In this document: positions 51,571-60,227 of the stretch, in pieces
Position numbering within the stretch: the first letter of the stretch is position 1
Layout: each line of letters opens with the position of its first letter
NCBI RefSeq assembly: GCF_018494085.1
Contig: NZ_JABBFP010000003.1
Location: 62,001-126,000, forward strand
Direction of reading: 5' to 3'
Origin: Rosenbergiella collisarenosi
GTDB taxonomy: Bacteria; Pseudomonadota; Gammaproteobacteria; Enterobacterales; Enterobacteriaceae
Length of the DNA stretch: 64,000 bases
Made by a program: the position numbers and the translations under genes
Notes under the pieces: generated by a model
Told to the model about the DNA's origin: nothing
The model's input: only the letters and a program-made list of their open reading frames with translations
The model's database searches: none

Positions 51571-53196
51571 TCAAGATTGCGAGATCACCGCGCGTGCCGC
51601 TTGTCGACTCTCTTCTGCGCTAAGCAATCGCAGGTTTCCGTGTTGCATTTCATAAACACGATCTGCGACATCAAAATAGTCATCATCGTGACTAATAATA
51701 ATGAGCGTTTTTCCTAACTTTTGAAGCCAAGGCAATAATTCACGATAGAAGTACCGCCTAAACTGCGGGTCCTGCTCGGCTGCCCACTCATCAAGAAATA
51801 GGATATCGCGTTTTTCAGCCATAGCAAGGAGTAACGCGATACGTTTACTCTGGCCAGCCGAGAGCGCTAAGGTACTGAGTTGATGATTGTTAAGGGTAAT
51901 TTTCTTCTCTAACTGCAGGCGGCATAGCCATTCGGCGGCGAGCTGAGTATCCTCTTCGTCGGGTTCGAGAAATAACGTATCGAACAGATAAGGCTTAGTA
52001 AACACAACCGAGAAAAACGAACGAAGTTGTGTCGTGGGGATCGGCTGCTGATCACAATAAGCTTGGCCCTGCTGCGTGGGATACAATCCGGTTAGCATCA
52101 AACTTAACGTCGATTTTCCTGAGCCGTTGGCACCGATAATAAATACCGTTTCCCCCCGACTCACCGTCATTGATATCGGCCCGACTTGAAACGCGCTTTG
52201 CGGGTACTGCCAGGCTATATTTTCCCAACGCAGTTGCTGCCAACTTTCTGGTGGAGCGAACTGTTCGGCCGAAGGTTGCGCCACTTGTGGTAGCACTTCA
52301 TTAATTTTTTTAAACGCCAGCTCGCCCGCTAACAGCGTGGGGTAAGCGCCTATTGCCTGTAGTAATGGCGTGCGTAGGAATAAAATGGTCAAGGAGAAGG
52401 AGGTGGCGACTGACATCGAGACCCAATTTTGAGTCCCGGAAATAAGGAATATCACGGCGATAAGGCCGAGCATCATGATATTCGACCAGTTAATCGCAGA
52501 GAGATGATAGCTGTCTGCTTTGATAATATTACGCTTATAGCCTTGTGCCGCCGCTTGGTAGGTGTGCTTATAAAAGTGCTGCGCGCGTACGGGATTAAGG
52601 GCAAGCTCTTTGCGCCCCTGCATCACTACCTGAAAAGAGGATTGCAGATCGCTCTCGAAGCCACGAACTTGAGCGATGTGTTGGTAAACCTTACTCACCA
52701 TCTGGTAACCGAGGGTAAAGGTGACTAACAACCATAAAACCGTGATCAGTAAAACGGGTAATGAGAGATAGCCCAAGTAGCCGATCGCCACGATCGCCAA
52801 GACAACACCTTGGATCAGTTCGGGTAACCGCACAAAAGCTAATGTGATGTTGCGGATGTCTGGTCCCAATAATGCCAATAGCTCACCCTCACCTTTTGCC
52901 TCCAAGCTGGCGATCGGCGTATGCATCATCTGCCAAATCATCGCTGAGCGTTTATGCCAGATGAACTGATGCCCCAGTGTCGTCAAGCTCCACTGTGCGC
53001 CAAGTGTGGTGGCTAATAAGAGGATCAGCAACCCCAGCATCTTAGCGAGCCCAAGGGCTAGCGACTGCTCGGTTAATAGCCCATGATTTATCCATGAAAT
53101 AATTGCAATGCCCAGCGCTGCGCTCACTAAATTTAGGAGAACGATCGCGATGAATGCGAGAAAATGTTGCCGAAGAATCGTTGTCAGTAGTTGCAT
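51571..53196 (-). CDS. yojI: ABC transporter YojI, peptide/siderophore exporter type
   Basis: A half-transporter of 541 residues: six membrane segments in the first 290 residues, then an ATPase with Walker A GANGSGKSTLSLMLTG, signature LSAGQSKRIALLLA and Walker B DILFLDEWAAEQDP with the His in IISHDDDY. SAGQ in place of SGGQ and the DEWAAEQDP phrase match YojI, which in Escherichia coli expels microcin J25 and resembles PvdE/SyrD siderophore exporters. It is divergent from fhuCDB and shares the intergenic Fur-like palindrome, so iron-regulated export is a fair inference. Confidence 0.87.
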   Translation of the reverse strand: MQLLTTILRQHFLAFIAIVLLNLVSAALGIAIISWINHGLLTEQSLALGLAKMLGLLILLLATTLGAQWSLTTLGHQFIWHKRSAMIWQMMHTPIASLEAKGEGELLALLGPDIRNITLAFVRLPELIQGVVLAIVAIGYLGYLSLPVLLITVLWLLVTFTLGYQMVSKVYQHIAQVRGFESDLQSSFQVVMQGRKELALNPVRAQHFYKHTYQAAAQGYKRNIIKADSYHLSAINWSNIMMLGLIAVIFLISGTQNWVSMSVATSFSLTILFLRTPLLQAIGAYPTLLAGELAFKKINEVLPQVAQPSAEQFAPPESWQQLRWENIAWQYPQSAFQVGPISMTVSRGETVFIIGANGSGKSTLSLMLTGLYPTQQGQAYCDQQPIPTTQLRSFFSVVFTKPYLFDTLFLEPDEEDTQLAAEWLCRLQLEKKITLNNHQLSTLALSAGQSKRIALLLAMAEKRDILFLDEWAAEQDPQFRRYFYRELLPWLQKLGKTLIIISHDDDYFDVADRVYEMQHGNLRLLSAEESRQAARAVISQS

Positions 53197-53335
53197 GGTT
53201 GAGATCTATCTGTGGGCGCGAGTAGACTTAGCGAAATAGCTTGAGCTAAGCGTAATTTACGTGAAGGAGTTCCTAGGGCTGGCATAACGTTCCGAATGAG
53301 TCGATGATTAGACGAAGAGCTGGCGTAGTGCCGAC

Positions 53336-53372
53336 AATACTAATGCAAATATCTCTCATTTGCATTAGTATT
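53336..53372. promoter_or_regulatory. 37-bp palindrome with a Fur-like box between yojI and fhuC
   Basis: Perfect 15-bp arms AATACTAATGCAAAT / ATTTGCATTAGTATT around a seven-base centre. Inside it, AATGAGAGATATTTGCATT on the minus strand (53342-53360) agrees with the 19-base Fur pattern at 14 of 18 fixed positions. The yojI start is 140 bases away and the fhuC start 205 bases away. Iron-dependent repression of both directions is likely. Confidence 0.65.
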
Positions 53373-53401
53373 AATCGATTAATGGTCAAGCAAGAGATAA
53401 C

Positions 53402-53542
53402 ATGTTAATCGCTATTTCCCCAGCTTTGGTCGCACGCTTTACCTACTCGCGGATCCCTCTTCGCGAGGATAAAGACTTGCACGCGTTACAGCCTGAGAAA
53501 CCACGACGGCGCTTTCCAGTTACGTGCTTTTTATCCGCTTGA
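53402..53542 (+). CDS. Possible 46-residue small protein upstream of fhuC
   Basis: An ATG 30 bases after the Fur-like palindrome opens a 46-codon frame (MLIAISPALVARFTYSRIPL onward, ending CFLSA). It is preceded by AAGAGATAAC, a poor ribosome site. It could be a leader peptide, the relic of a lost gene or chance; I recognise no family. The remaining part of 53197-53577 shows no other feature. Confidence 0.2.
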   Translation: MLIAISPALVARFTYSRIPLREDKDLHALQPEKPRRRFPVTCFLSA

Positions 53543-53577
53543 CCGTTGCACCATATCGAAAAATTAATGGATGTATT

Positions 53578-54378
53578 GTGACTACCTCTAAACATTATTC
53601 CCCGCAGCCTTGCTTTCATGTTCACCAAGCAGGTATGCAGGTTGCAGGCCGCACTATTTTGCAGCCAATCACTCATACCTTTACACCGGGTCGCGTCACC
53701 GGATTGATTGGCCATAACGGTTCGGGCAAGTCAACGCTGATCAAGTTACTGAGTCGGCAGAACCCCCATTACAGTGGGCAGATAACCTGGCAGGATCGAC
53801 CTATCGAGCAATGGCCCGCGCGTGAGTTTGCACGCCAAGTCGCCTACCTTCCCCAACAACTACCGCCTAGTGAAGGGATGACTGTCAAAGACCTAGTGAC
53901 ACTAGGTCGCTATGCGTGGCATGGCGCGCTGAAGCGGGTGAGTCAACAGGATCATGACAAGGTCGATGCCGCAATAAAGAGTGTCGACCTTAGTTGGGCG
54001 AGTGACCATTATGTTGAACAACTTTCAGGGGGAGAGCGTCAGCGTGCCTGGCTTGCCATGTGTGTTGTACAAGCGAGTCATTGTCTTCTGCTGGATGAAC
54101 CCACGTCTGCACTGGATATAGCCCATCAAAAAGACGTGCTGCAGGTCATTCATGATCTATCGCGAAGCCATCATCTCACTGTGATCATGGTGCTGCACGA
54201 TATTAATATGGCTGCACGCTACTGCGATGAATTCTTAGCGTTACGTCAGGGTGCGACGATTTTTAAAGGCGATGCGCAGGCACTGATGACCCCCGAGCAA
54301 CTATCGACCATCTATCACGTTCCGATGGGCGTCGCTCGTCCCGATCCGACTTTGCCGCCGATAAGCTATGTCAAATAA
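53578..54378 (+). CDS. fhuC: Ferric hydroxamate ABC transporter ATPase FhuC
   Basis: ATPase for import of ferrichrome-type iron-hydroxamates. A GTG start at 53578 gives 266 residues, close to Escherichia coli FhuC; an upstream reading would add a non-homologous stretch. It has Walker A GHNGSGKSTLIKLL, QVAYLPQQLPPSEGMTVKDL, signature LSGGERQRAWLAM, Walker B CLLLDEPTSALDIAHQ and VLHDINMAARYCDEF. These last phrases are diagnostic for FhuC. First gene of fhuCDB, with overlaps between all three; no fhuA receptor gene is next to it. Confidence 0.92.
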   Translation: MTTSKHYSPQPCFHVHQAGMQVAGRTILQPITHTFTPGRVTGLIGHNGSGKSTLIKLLSRQNPHYSGQITWQDRPIEQWPAREFARQVAYLPQQLPPSEGMTVKDLVTLGRYAWHGALKRVSQQDHDKVDAAIKSVDLSWASDHYVEQLSGGERQRAWLAMCVVQASHCLLLDEPTSALDIAHQKDVLQVIHDLSRSHHLTVIMVLHDINMAARYCDEFLALRQGATIFKGDAQALMTPEQLSTIYHVPMGVARPDPTLPPISYVK

Positions 54379-55258
54379 TTATAATCCTCTATCGCGACGC
54401 CACTTTCTGCGCTACGGCTTAGGCTTAGGTGCGGCGTGTAGCCTTTCCTCGCCAGCGCTAGCCGTTACAGACTCTGCGCCTCGTATCGCTGCGTTAGACT
54501 GGACCGCGGTAGAACTCATCGACGCATTAGGATTAGCGCCTGTAGCAGTCTGTGACATCGCGAACTATCGCCAGTGGGTTGTGACACCGTCACTTCCTGC
54601 AGAGACTATCGAGCTTGGATTACGTAACGAGCCTAACCTTGAAGTGTTAGCGACACTACGCCCGGATATGATGATTGTCCCGCAATACTCAACCTTGCCG
54701 GACGCTCAGCTTGCGCAATTCGCAGAGGTGTTACGTTATCCTTTTACGCTCCCCGGACAGACGATCCTGACCGTTGCCCATAATAATTTACAGGCTCTCG
54801 CTCAGCACTTACACCGCGAATCCTATGCCCAGCAAGCCATAGCTCGCTGGGAGTTGGACATGGCCGAGTCTCGTCAACGGCTTAGCCACTGGCACGGTAA
54901 GCGTCTCTTGCTGTATAGCTTTTTAAGTCCGCGCCAAGTGCTCGTCATGTCTCCGAGCAGCCTATTCGGCGAAGTGCTCTCTATGCTCAATTTAGAGTGT
55001 GCTTGGCAAGGCAGCGCCAATGCATGGGGAAGTTCGGTAATCGGTGTGGAGCAGCTCTTCCCGGTGCAAACCGATATTGCCATTGAATTTCAGCATGGTG
55101 AGCGAGGGGCGACCCGCTCAGGCCTGTGGGAAAAGATGCCGTTTATGCAGCAGGGCAATCATTATCAAGCCTCAGGTGCATGGATGTACGGCGGATTGCA
55201 GGCTGCACGACGTTTTACTTATCAACTGGTTCATCTGTCAGGGCTTAAGCATGACTAA
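54368..55258 (+). CDS. fhuD: Ferric hydroxamate binding protein FhuD
   Basis: Periplasmic substrate-binding protein of 296 residues. The N-terminus has a twin-arginine-like signal, SRRHFLRYGLGLGAACSLSS, ending at PALA. The mature part shows RIAALDWTAVELIDALGLAP, the typical opening of FhuD, then PNLEVLATLRPDMMIV and, near the end, ASGAWMYGGLQAARRF. It starts 11 bases inside fhuC and ends 8 bases inside fhuB, so translation of the operon is tightly coupled. Confidence 0.9.
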   Translation: MSNNYNPLSRRHFLRYGLGLGAACSLSSPALAVTDSAPRIAALDWTAVELIDALGLAPVAVCDIANYRQWVVTPSLPAETIELGLRNEPNLEVLATLRPDMMIVPQYSTLPDAQLAQFAEVLRYPFTLPGQTILTVAHNNLQALAQHLHRESYAQQAIARWELDMAESRQRLSHWHGKRLLLYSFLSPRQVLVMSPSSLFGEVLSMLNLECAWQGSANAWGSSVIGVEQLFPVQTDIAIEFQHGERGATRSGLWEKMPFMQQGNHYQASGAWMYGGLQAARRFTYQLVHLSGLKHD

Positions 55259-57176
55259 ATTCAAGGCACGCGGCGTCTTCAGCGGTCTATTAGCCATCAC
55301 TGTATTTCTTATGGTGAGTAATAGTTATCATTTGGTACACAGTAATGCTGCACACCCCGGGATGGCGATGCTGCTAATGACGCAAAGCTACTTACCCCGC
55401 GCGTGTGTCGCACTCTTAGCAGGCGCAGCCTTAGGCCTCTGCGGATATTTAGCACAACTCGTGCTGAAAAATCCACTCGCCGAGCCTTCTACGCTGGGGA
55501 TCGCTTCTGGCGCCCAATTAGGCACTACGCTCGCGCTATTCTTAGGTGTTTCGACTTGGATGAGTCAGGGTTTTGCTCTCGCCGGTGGGATGGTCACAAC
55601 GGGTATCATTTATCTGTTGAGTCGACGATGCGGCATGGCCCCTCTAACCTTGTTATTGACGGGAATGGTGCTAGGCCTATTTTGCTCGGCAATAGAGAAT
55701 GGCGTTGTTTTATTCAACCATGAACAGATGCAGTCCCTGTTTATCTGGAATAGCGGTAATCTCGCACAGAACGATTGGTCGGTAGTATTCTCTTTACTCC
55801 CCGTGTTATTCCTCATCGTGGTACTCGTCTTCCTCGCTGCCCGGGCGTTAGCCTTACTCCAGCTTTCCGATGACGTGGTCGATAGCATGGGGGGAAATAG
55901 TAGGCTCTACCGCTTGATGGCTTTGGGACTAATGGCAATATTAGCCGCCTGGACGGTTAGCCAAGTCGGCTTGATCAGCTTTATCGGTCTATTTGCCCCA
56001 CAGATCACCCGGCTCTACCCACGGCTTTCCCTCCGCCAGAAATGCCTTCTCACGATGGCGCTAGGCAGCAGTCTATTAGTGTTATGCGATCAGTTGGCGT
56101 TATACGCCGAGTCATTGCAATGGCAAATTAGTGCAGGCAATATCACGGCGATTGTGGGGATCCCGGTAATGTTGGGGATCATCATTAAGGCGCGTTTTCC
56201 TCATCCGCCTCAGCTGTCACAGACCACTTATGCCCATCGTCGCCTCTCCCATTTCGCGAAAGCGGCTGTGCTGATTGTGGGTATTCTTTTAGTATTTGTC
56301 GCGTTTACCTTAACGCACACCCAACACGGCTGGGGCTTTAGTCTGGATGACCCCTATCGATTACGTTGGCCAAGAATGGTTCTTGCTTTGGGCTGCGGGG
56401 GATTATTAGCGAGTGCCGGGGTGATTTTGCAGCGCTTGACCAGCAACCCCCTAGCGAGCCCCGAAGTGTTAGGGATTAATAGCGGAGCGGCCTGCGCGGT
56501 CGTGCTACTACTCGTATGGCTACCCTCTGCAAGTAGTCTACTACTCTTTCCCGCGGCAATGCTTGGCGCGTTAATAAGCTTAGGGATTATTCTATTCTTT
56601 GCGGTCACCGCGAGTGATCAAACGAGTAAAATCCTGCTAGTCGGTACGGCGTTAGGCACTTTTTCACTGGCTCTAATCACCCTATTTTTAGCCTCTGGTG
56701 CGCCGAACAGCAGCGTTATAATTAGCTGGCTCTCCGGCTCTACATGGGGGACGACACCCGATAAAGCCTTAAGCGCCATCGTGGGTTTAGCATTGAGTCT
56801 CCCCGTGAGCTTACTCTTCACCCGCTGGCTAACCCTACTCCCGTTGGGGCGCGCCATCGCTTCTTCACGAGGGATATCGCTACGCTTTAGTACGACTTTA
56901 CTGATCCTATGGTGTGCAATACTCAGTGCGGGGGCAACCTTACTCCTCGGTCCGATGAGCTTCGTCGGGATGCTCGCGCCGCAAGCCGCCCGTTACTTGG
57001 GCGTTTATCGCTATGGTAGCAGCTTATGGGTGAGCACGACGTGCGGCGCACTACTGATGCTCGCAGCAGATTTTATTGGTAGAGTGATCATGTGGCCATT
57101 TCAACTCCCAGCAGGGATTGTTGCCGTGATCTTGGGTGCACCAGGTCTGCTCGTATTACTCTATAAACGTCGCTAA
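55251..57176 (+). CDS. fhuB: Ferric hydroxamate permease FhuB (fused double permease)
   Basis: A permease of 641 residues composed of two homologous FecCD-type halves, as is usual for FhuB, with about twenty hydrophobic segments. Each half has the recognisable blocks LPRACVALLAGAALGLCGYL with NPLAEPSTLGIASGAQLG, and WPRMVLALGCGGLLASAGVI with NPLASPEVLGINSGAACAV; both keep the G-rich coupling loops that contact FhuC (GLISFIGLFAPQITRL, GPMSFVGMLAPQAARY). The start at 55251 overlaps fhuD. It ends in a terminator shared with the convergent porin gene. Confidence 0.93.
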   Translation: MTKFKARGVFSGLLAITVFLMVSNSYHLVHSNAAHPGMAMLLMTQSYLPRACVALLAGAALGLCGYLAQLVLKNPLAEPSTLGIASGAQLGTTLALFLGVSTWMSQGFALAGGMVTTGIIYLLSRRCGMAPLTLLLTGMVLGLFCSAIENGVVLFNHEQMQSLFIWNSGNLAQNDWSVVFSLLPVLFLIVVLVFLAARALALLQLSDDVVDSMGGNSRLYRLMALGLMAILAAWTVSQVGLISFIGLFAPQITRLYPRLSLRQKCLLTMALGSSLLVLCDQLALYAESLQWQISAGNITAIVGIPVMLGIIIKARFPHPPQLSQTTYAHRRLSHFAKAAVLIVGILLVFVAFTLTHTQHGWGFSLDDPYRLRWPRMVLALGCGGLLASAGVILQRLTSNPLASPEVLGINSGAACAVVLLLVWLPSASSLLLFPAAMLGALISLGIILFFAVTASDQTSKILLVGTALGTFSLALITLFLASGAPNSSVIISWLSGSTWGTTPDKALSAIVGLALSLPVSLLFTRWLTLLPLGRAIASSRGISLRFSTTLLILWCAILSAGATLLLGPMSFVGMLAPQAARYLGVYRYGSSLWVSTTCGALLMLAADFIGRVIMWPFQLPAGIVAVILGAPGLLVLLYKRR

Positions 57177-57179
57177 AGA

Positions 57180-57205
57180 TTAAGGGGCTATCATTAGCCC
57201 CTTAA
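57180..57205. terminator. Terminator between fhuB and the OprB gene
   Basis: Arms TTAAGGGGCTA / TAGCCCCTTAA with a TCAT loop, three bases past the fhuB stop and just before the stop of the convergent porin gene. Confidence 0.82.
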
Positions 57206-57207
57206 GG

Positions 57208-58557
57208 TCAGAAGGTTACCGATGTCTTCAGACCCATTACCCACGCATCGGGCGTTTCACTGATGGCACCTGGATTGTGCCAGTACTGCACACTCGGCTG
57301 TAGCTGAAACCAGGGGGTAACTTGTAGGCGGTAGAATAGCTCCGCATTAATCGCTGAGCTGCCGATAGGCCAATACCCGGTCTCGCCATAGAGGTCGGTA
57401 ATCGTCTGTTTCTGCTGCTGATCTTTATTTGCCCAATGTCCGACCTTAACGTAGCTCACCCCTACTCCCACCGCATCGTTGGGTCTCGCGTCGAACGGTC
57501 CCCGATAGCGTGCCGAGACGGAGCTCACAAGAGGCAGGCGTAATGTACGCTTATCGCCTAGCCCGACGCTTGCTGAAAGACTCATCCCCCTAAGGGGATC
57601 ATTACGGTGCTGTGTTATCTGCTGGTTAGCAGCGGCCCAGAGATAATAGGCATTATGCGTTTTGGCATACCCTTGCGGATCACTCGCGCCCCAATATTGA
57701 CTTACGCCCCGTGCAAGATGGGTTTGTTCTGCATTCGTCCAACTCAAGCCCAGTGTGTAGATGCCAGGCAATTGATTAACTCGGGTCTTCCACTCGGCTT
57801 CAACAGGTAAGATAATGCCTTTACTGTGTTGTGTGGAGACGCTCCACGCATGACCACGGCTCGCCGCCTGTGGGTTTTGCTCCATCAACGCGATTTTAAT
57901 CGCTAATTCAGGCGTCGCCTTCCATTCAAGACTGGTCCCCCATGTGTGGACGTTCCAGTTATTCCACGTCATCGAATAGGCAGATTTCCCGCCACACAGA
58001 GAGAGAATTTGAAAATCACACGGAATGGCTTGATCGAAGACCTGTACTTTATTCATCAGTCCGACACGCCAGAAAAGTTGTCCTTCATTGAAACTACGGC
58101 CTAAGGTCAACCAGCCCAGACGCGTGATCGACTGGCCGCCCCAGCTCTCCTGAGCGAGATCGGTCATCGGTACGGACTTGTCCTGCAGACGTTGTGTCGC
58201 CAGGTTTTCGTTATGGTTGCGATTGACGATATTACCTTCCAACACTGCGCCGGAAATTCCGGTGAGCGTTTCGAGATCCTGCACAAAAGTAAACGCAAAC
58301 TGATCGATATAGGCAACCTTGCGCCTTGTGTCCGCCCCGCCATGGAAATTACTGGCGGTCTGTGAGAGATAACCCAAATTAAAATTCAACCCCTCTTGCG
58401 CTAATCGGGGTCTTAGGCCGAGCATATCGCCTAATAAGCCTTCTTCTGTAGGGGGATCGAAACCGAGCACGGTGGGCGTGAAGGGCTCGGCATAAAGGGA
58501 GGTTGAGGCAGTCATAGTGGCGACGAGTAACCAGCCGCGAAAGGGTTTAGCATCCAT
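57208..58557 (-). CDS. Carbohydrate-selective porin, OprB family
   Basis: An outer-membrane barrel protein of 449 residues with a signal peptide ending at SLYA and a terminal Phe (KTSVTF). The opening region with LGLRPRLAQEGLNFNLGYLS, FTFVQDLETLTGISGAVLEG and the closing ELFYRLQVTPWFQLQPSVQY with WHNPG are typical of OprB, which passes glucose and other sugars in pseudomonads and acetic acid bacteria. A pair of Cys in PCDFQILSLCGG may form a loop disulphide. It converges on fhuB and is divergent from mdtG; a sugar-uptake link to the window's periplasmic dehydrogenases is only conjecture. Confidence 0.8.
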   Translation of the reverse strand: MDAKPFRGWLLVATMTASTSLYAEPFTPTVLGFDPPTEEGLLGDMLGLRPRLAQEGLNFNLGYLSQTASNFHGGADTRRKVAYIDQFAFTFVQDLETLTGISGAVLEGNIVNRNHNENLATQRLQDKSVPMTDLAQESWGGQSITRLGWLTLGRSFNEGQLFWRVGLMNKVQVFDQAIPCDFQILSLCGGKSAYSMTWNNWNVHTWGTSLEWKATPELAIKIALMEQNPQAASRGHAWSVSTQHSKGIILPVEAEWKTRVNQLPGIYTLGLSWTNAEQTHLARGVSQYWGASDPQGYAKTHNAYYLWAAANQQITQHRNDPLRGMSLSASVGLGDKRTLRLPLVSSVSARYRGPFDARPNDAVGVGVSYVKVGHWANKDQQQKQTITDLYGETGYWPIGSSAINAELFYRLQVTPWFQLQPSVQYWHNPGAISETPDAWVMGLKTSVTF

Positions 58558-58792
58558 GCAATGTCTCCAAGTCCTTCATGGACTCTCTGATATTCAATTC
58601 GGGTTTTTCCAACCCCGTAAGTAGTTAACGACTTTTCTTGTATAGAAATAGCCTATTGATAGCAATCTTTACTTATCACTGTTTCTCAGTGTTTTGACAA
58701 AGATCATCTTTAGATAATGAAAAGTTTTCCAACCTCCTATACCCTAGCCTAAATCAGATAGTTACTTCGCTTGCTAACGAAATGGCTCCCCT

Positions 58793-59998
58793 ATGAATGC
58801 GTGGCAGAAAAACTTAGTTTCATTATGGATCGGTTGCTTTATCACCGGACTAGGCACTAGTCAGCTATTACCCTTCCTTCCGCTCTATATTTCACAACTA
58901 GGCTATTTTTCCACCGCACAGCTCACCCTCTGGTCCGGGGCGGTATTTAGTATTACCTTTTTGGTTTCTGCGATCGTCTCGCCTTTGTGGGGAAAATTAG
59001 CCGATAGAAGTGGGCGTAAGCTTATGCTGCTACGAGCTACAGTGGGAATGGCCATCGCGATTGTGTGTCAAGGGCTAGCACAATCGGTCTGGCAGCTGTT
59101 TTTATTTCGCGGAGTCATGGGATTAGCTTCCGGTTATATTCCTAATGCCATGGCGCTCATCGCAAGCCAAGCGCCGAAAGGCCGTAGTGGCTTTGCCCTC
59201 AGCATGCTATCAACCGCGCAAATTAGCGGTTTTTTATGTGGGCCGCTGTTGGGCGGGTATTTGGCAGATCATATTGGGCTACGCCCAGTCTTTTTTGTCA
59301 CGACGGGGTTACTGGTGATCAGTACTTTCGTTACGCTCTTTCTCGTCAAGGAATCGGCGAGAGACACCCTTCCTAAGCGTATTGATAAAGGCTCACAGGG
59401 GTTCTGGTCAGCGCTCCCCGCAAAACATCTTATTCTCTGCCTGCTGTTTTCAACCTTGGTGGTTCAGCTTTGCAATGGTTCGGTTAATCCAATCCTCTAC
59501 CTCTACGTTGAACATTTATCTCCGAGTCGTGACGACCTCGCTTTTTTAAGTGGCTTCGTTGCGGCATTACCCGGATTTTCTGCGCTGATCACCGCACCTA
59601 TATGGGGAAGAGTCAGCGACAAATATGGAGCGCAATGGGTTATTATCACTGCCTCGTTGCTGTTTGCCATTATTTTACTGGCGACATCGTGGGTGGCTAC
59701 GGTGTGGCAGTTCTCGTTGACTCGCTTATTGATTGGCCTCGCCGATGGCGCGATGTTCCCAGCGATTCAGTCTCTAATCATTGCGTGTTCGTCAACGGCA
59801 GTTTCTGGCCGCCTATTCGGCTATAACCAATCGTTTATGAATCTAGGAAATGTGGTGGGCCCTTTACTGGGTGCCATTACCTCGTCATTTCTGGGTATGC
59901 AGTGGGTATTTAGCCTCTCTGCACTGATCATGTTAGCGAACGTTGGCGTATTTTATCGAGTATTGTCTAGGACGCCGCTAGTCAGAGAGCAAGATTGA
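58793..59998 (+). CDS. mdtG: MFS multidrug efflux transporter MdtG
   Basis: An inner-membrane drug/proton antiporter of 401 residues with about 12 segments. It follows Escherichia coli MdtG closely: LWIGCFITGLGTSQLLPFLP, TLWSGAVFSITFLVSAIVSP, WGKLADRSGRKLMLLRATVG, RGVMGLASGYIPNAMALIAS, GLRPVFFVT and GYNQSFMNLGNVVGPLLGA. MdtG gives tolerance to fosfomycin and deoxycholate in that species and belongs to the MarA/SoxS regulon; I could not mark a clear marbox in the 235-base upstream region. Confidence 0.88.
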   Translation: MNAWQKNLVSLWIGCFITGLGTSQLLPFLPLYISQLGYFSTAQLTLWSGAVFSITFLVSAIVSPLWGKLADRSGRKLMLLRATVGMAIAIVCQGLAQSVWQLFLFRGVMGLASGYIPNAMALIASQAPKGRSGFALSMLSTAQISGFLCGPLLGGYLADHIGLRPVFFVTTGLLVISTFVTLFLVKESARDTLPKRIDKGSQGFWSALPAKHLILCLLFSTLVVQLCNGSVNPILYLYVEHLSPSRDDLAFLSGFVAALPGFSALITAPIWGRVSDKYGAQWVIITASLLFAIILLATSWVATVWQFSLTRLLIGLADGAMFPAIQSLIIACSSTAVSGRLFGYNQSFMNLGNVVGPLLGAITSSFLGMQWVFSLSALIMLANVGVFYRVLSRTPLVREQD

Positions 59999-60227
59999 TG
60001 GGGAGATAAGAAGTCATACATTAATAGGTATCGGTTTCAGTTCAACATAATTATGAATTTTATGTTAGTGAAGGGCTGGGGGTATTGCGCCTATACTGTT
60101 GATTAAAAAGAATTTATACCAAAATATGGTCAAGGCATGTTGAAAAAATAATTAATTATTATTAACAATTATCATTAAGTTGTTTAAAATTGTTCACACT
60201 TTTTGATAGCTTTTACCAGGGTTAGTT

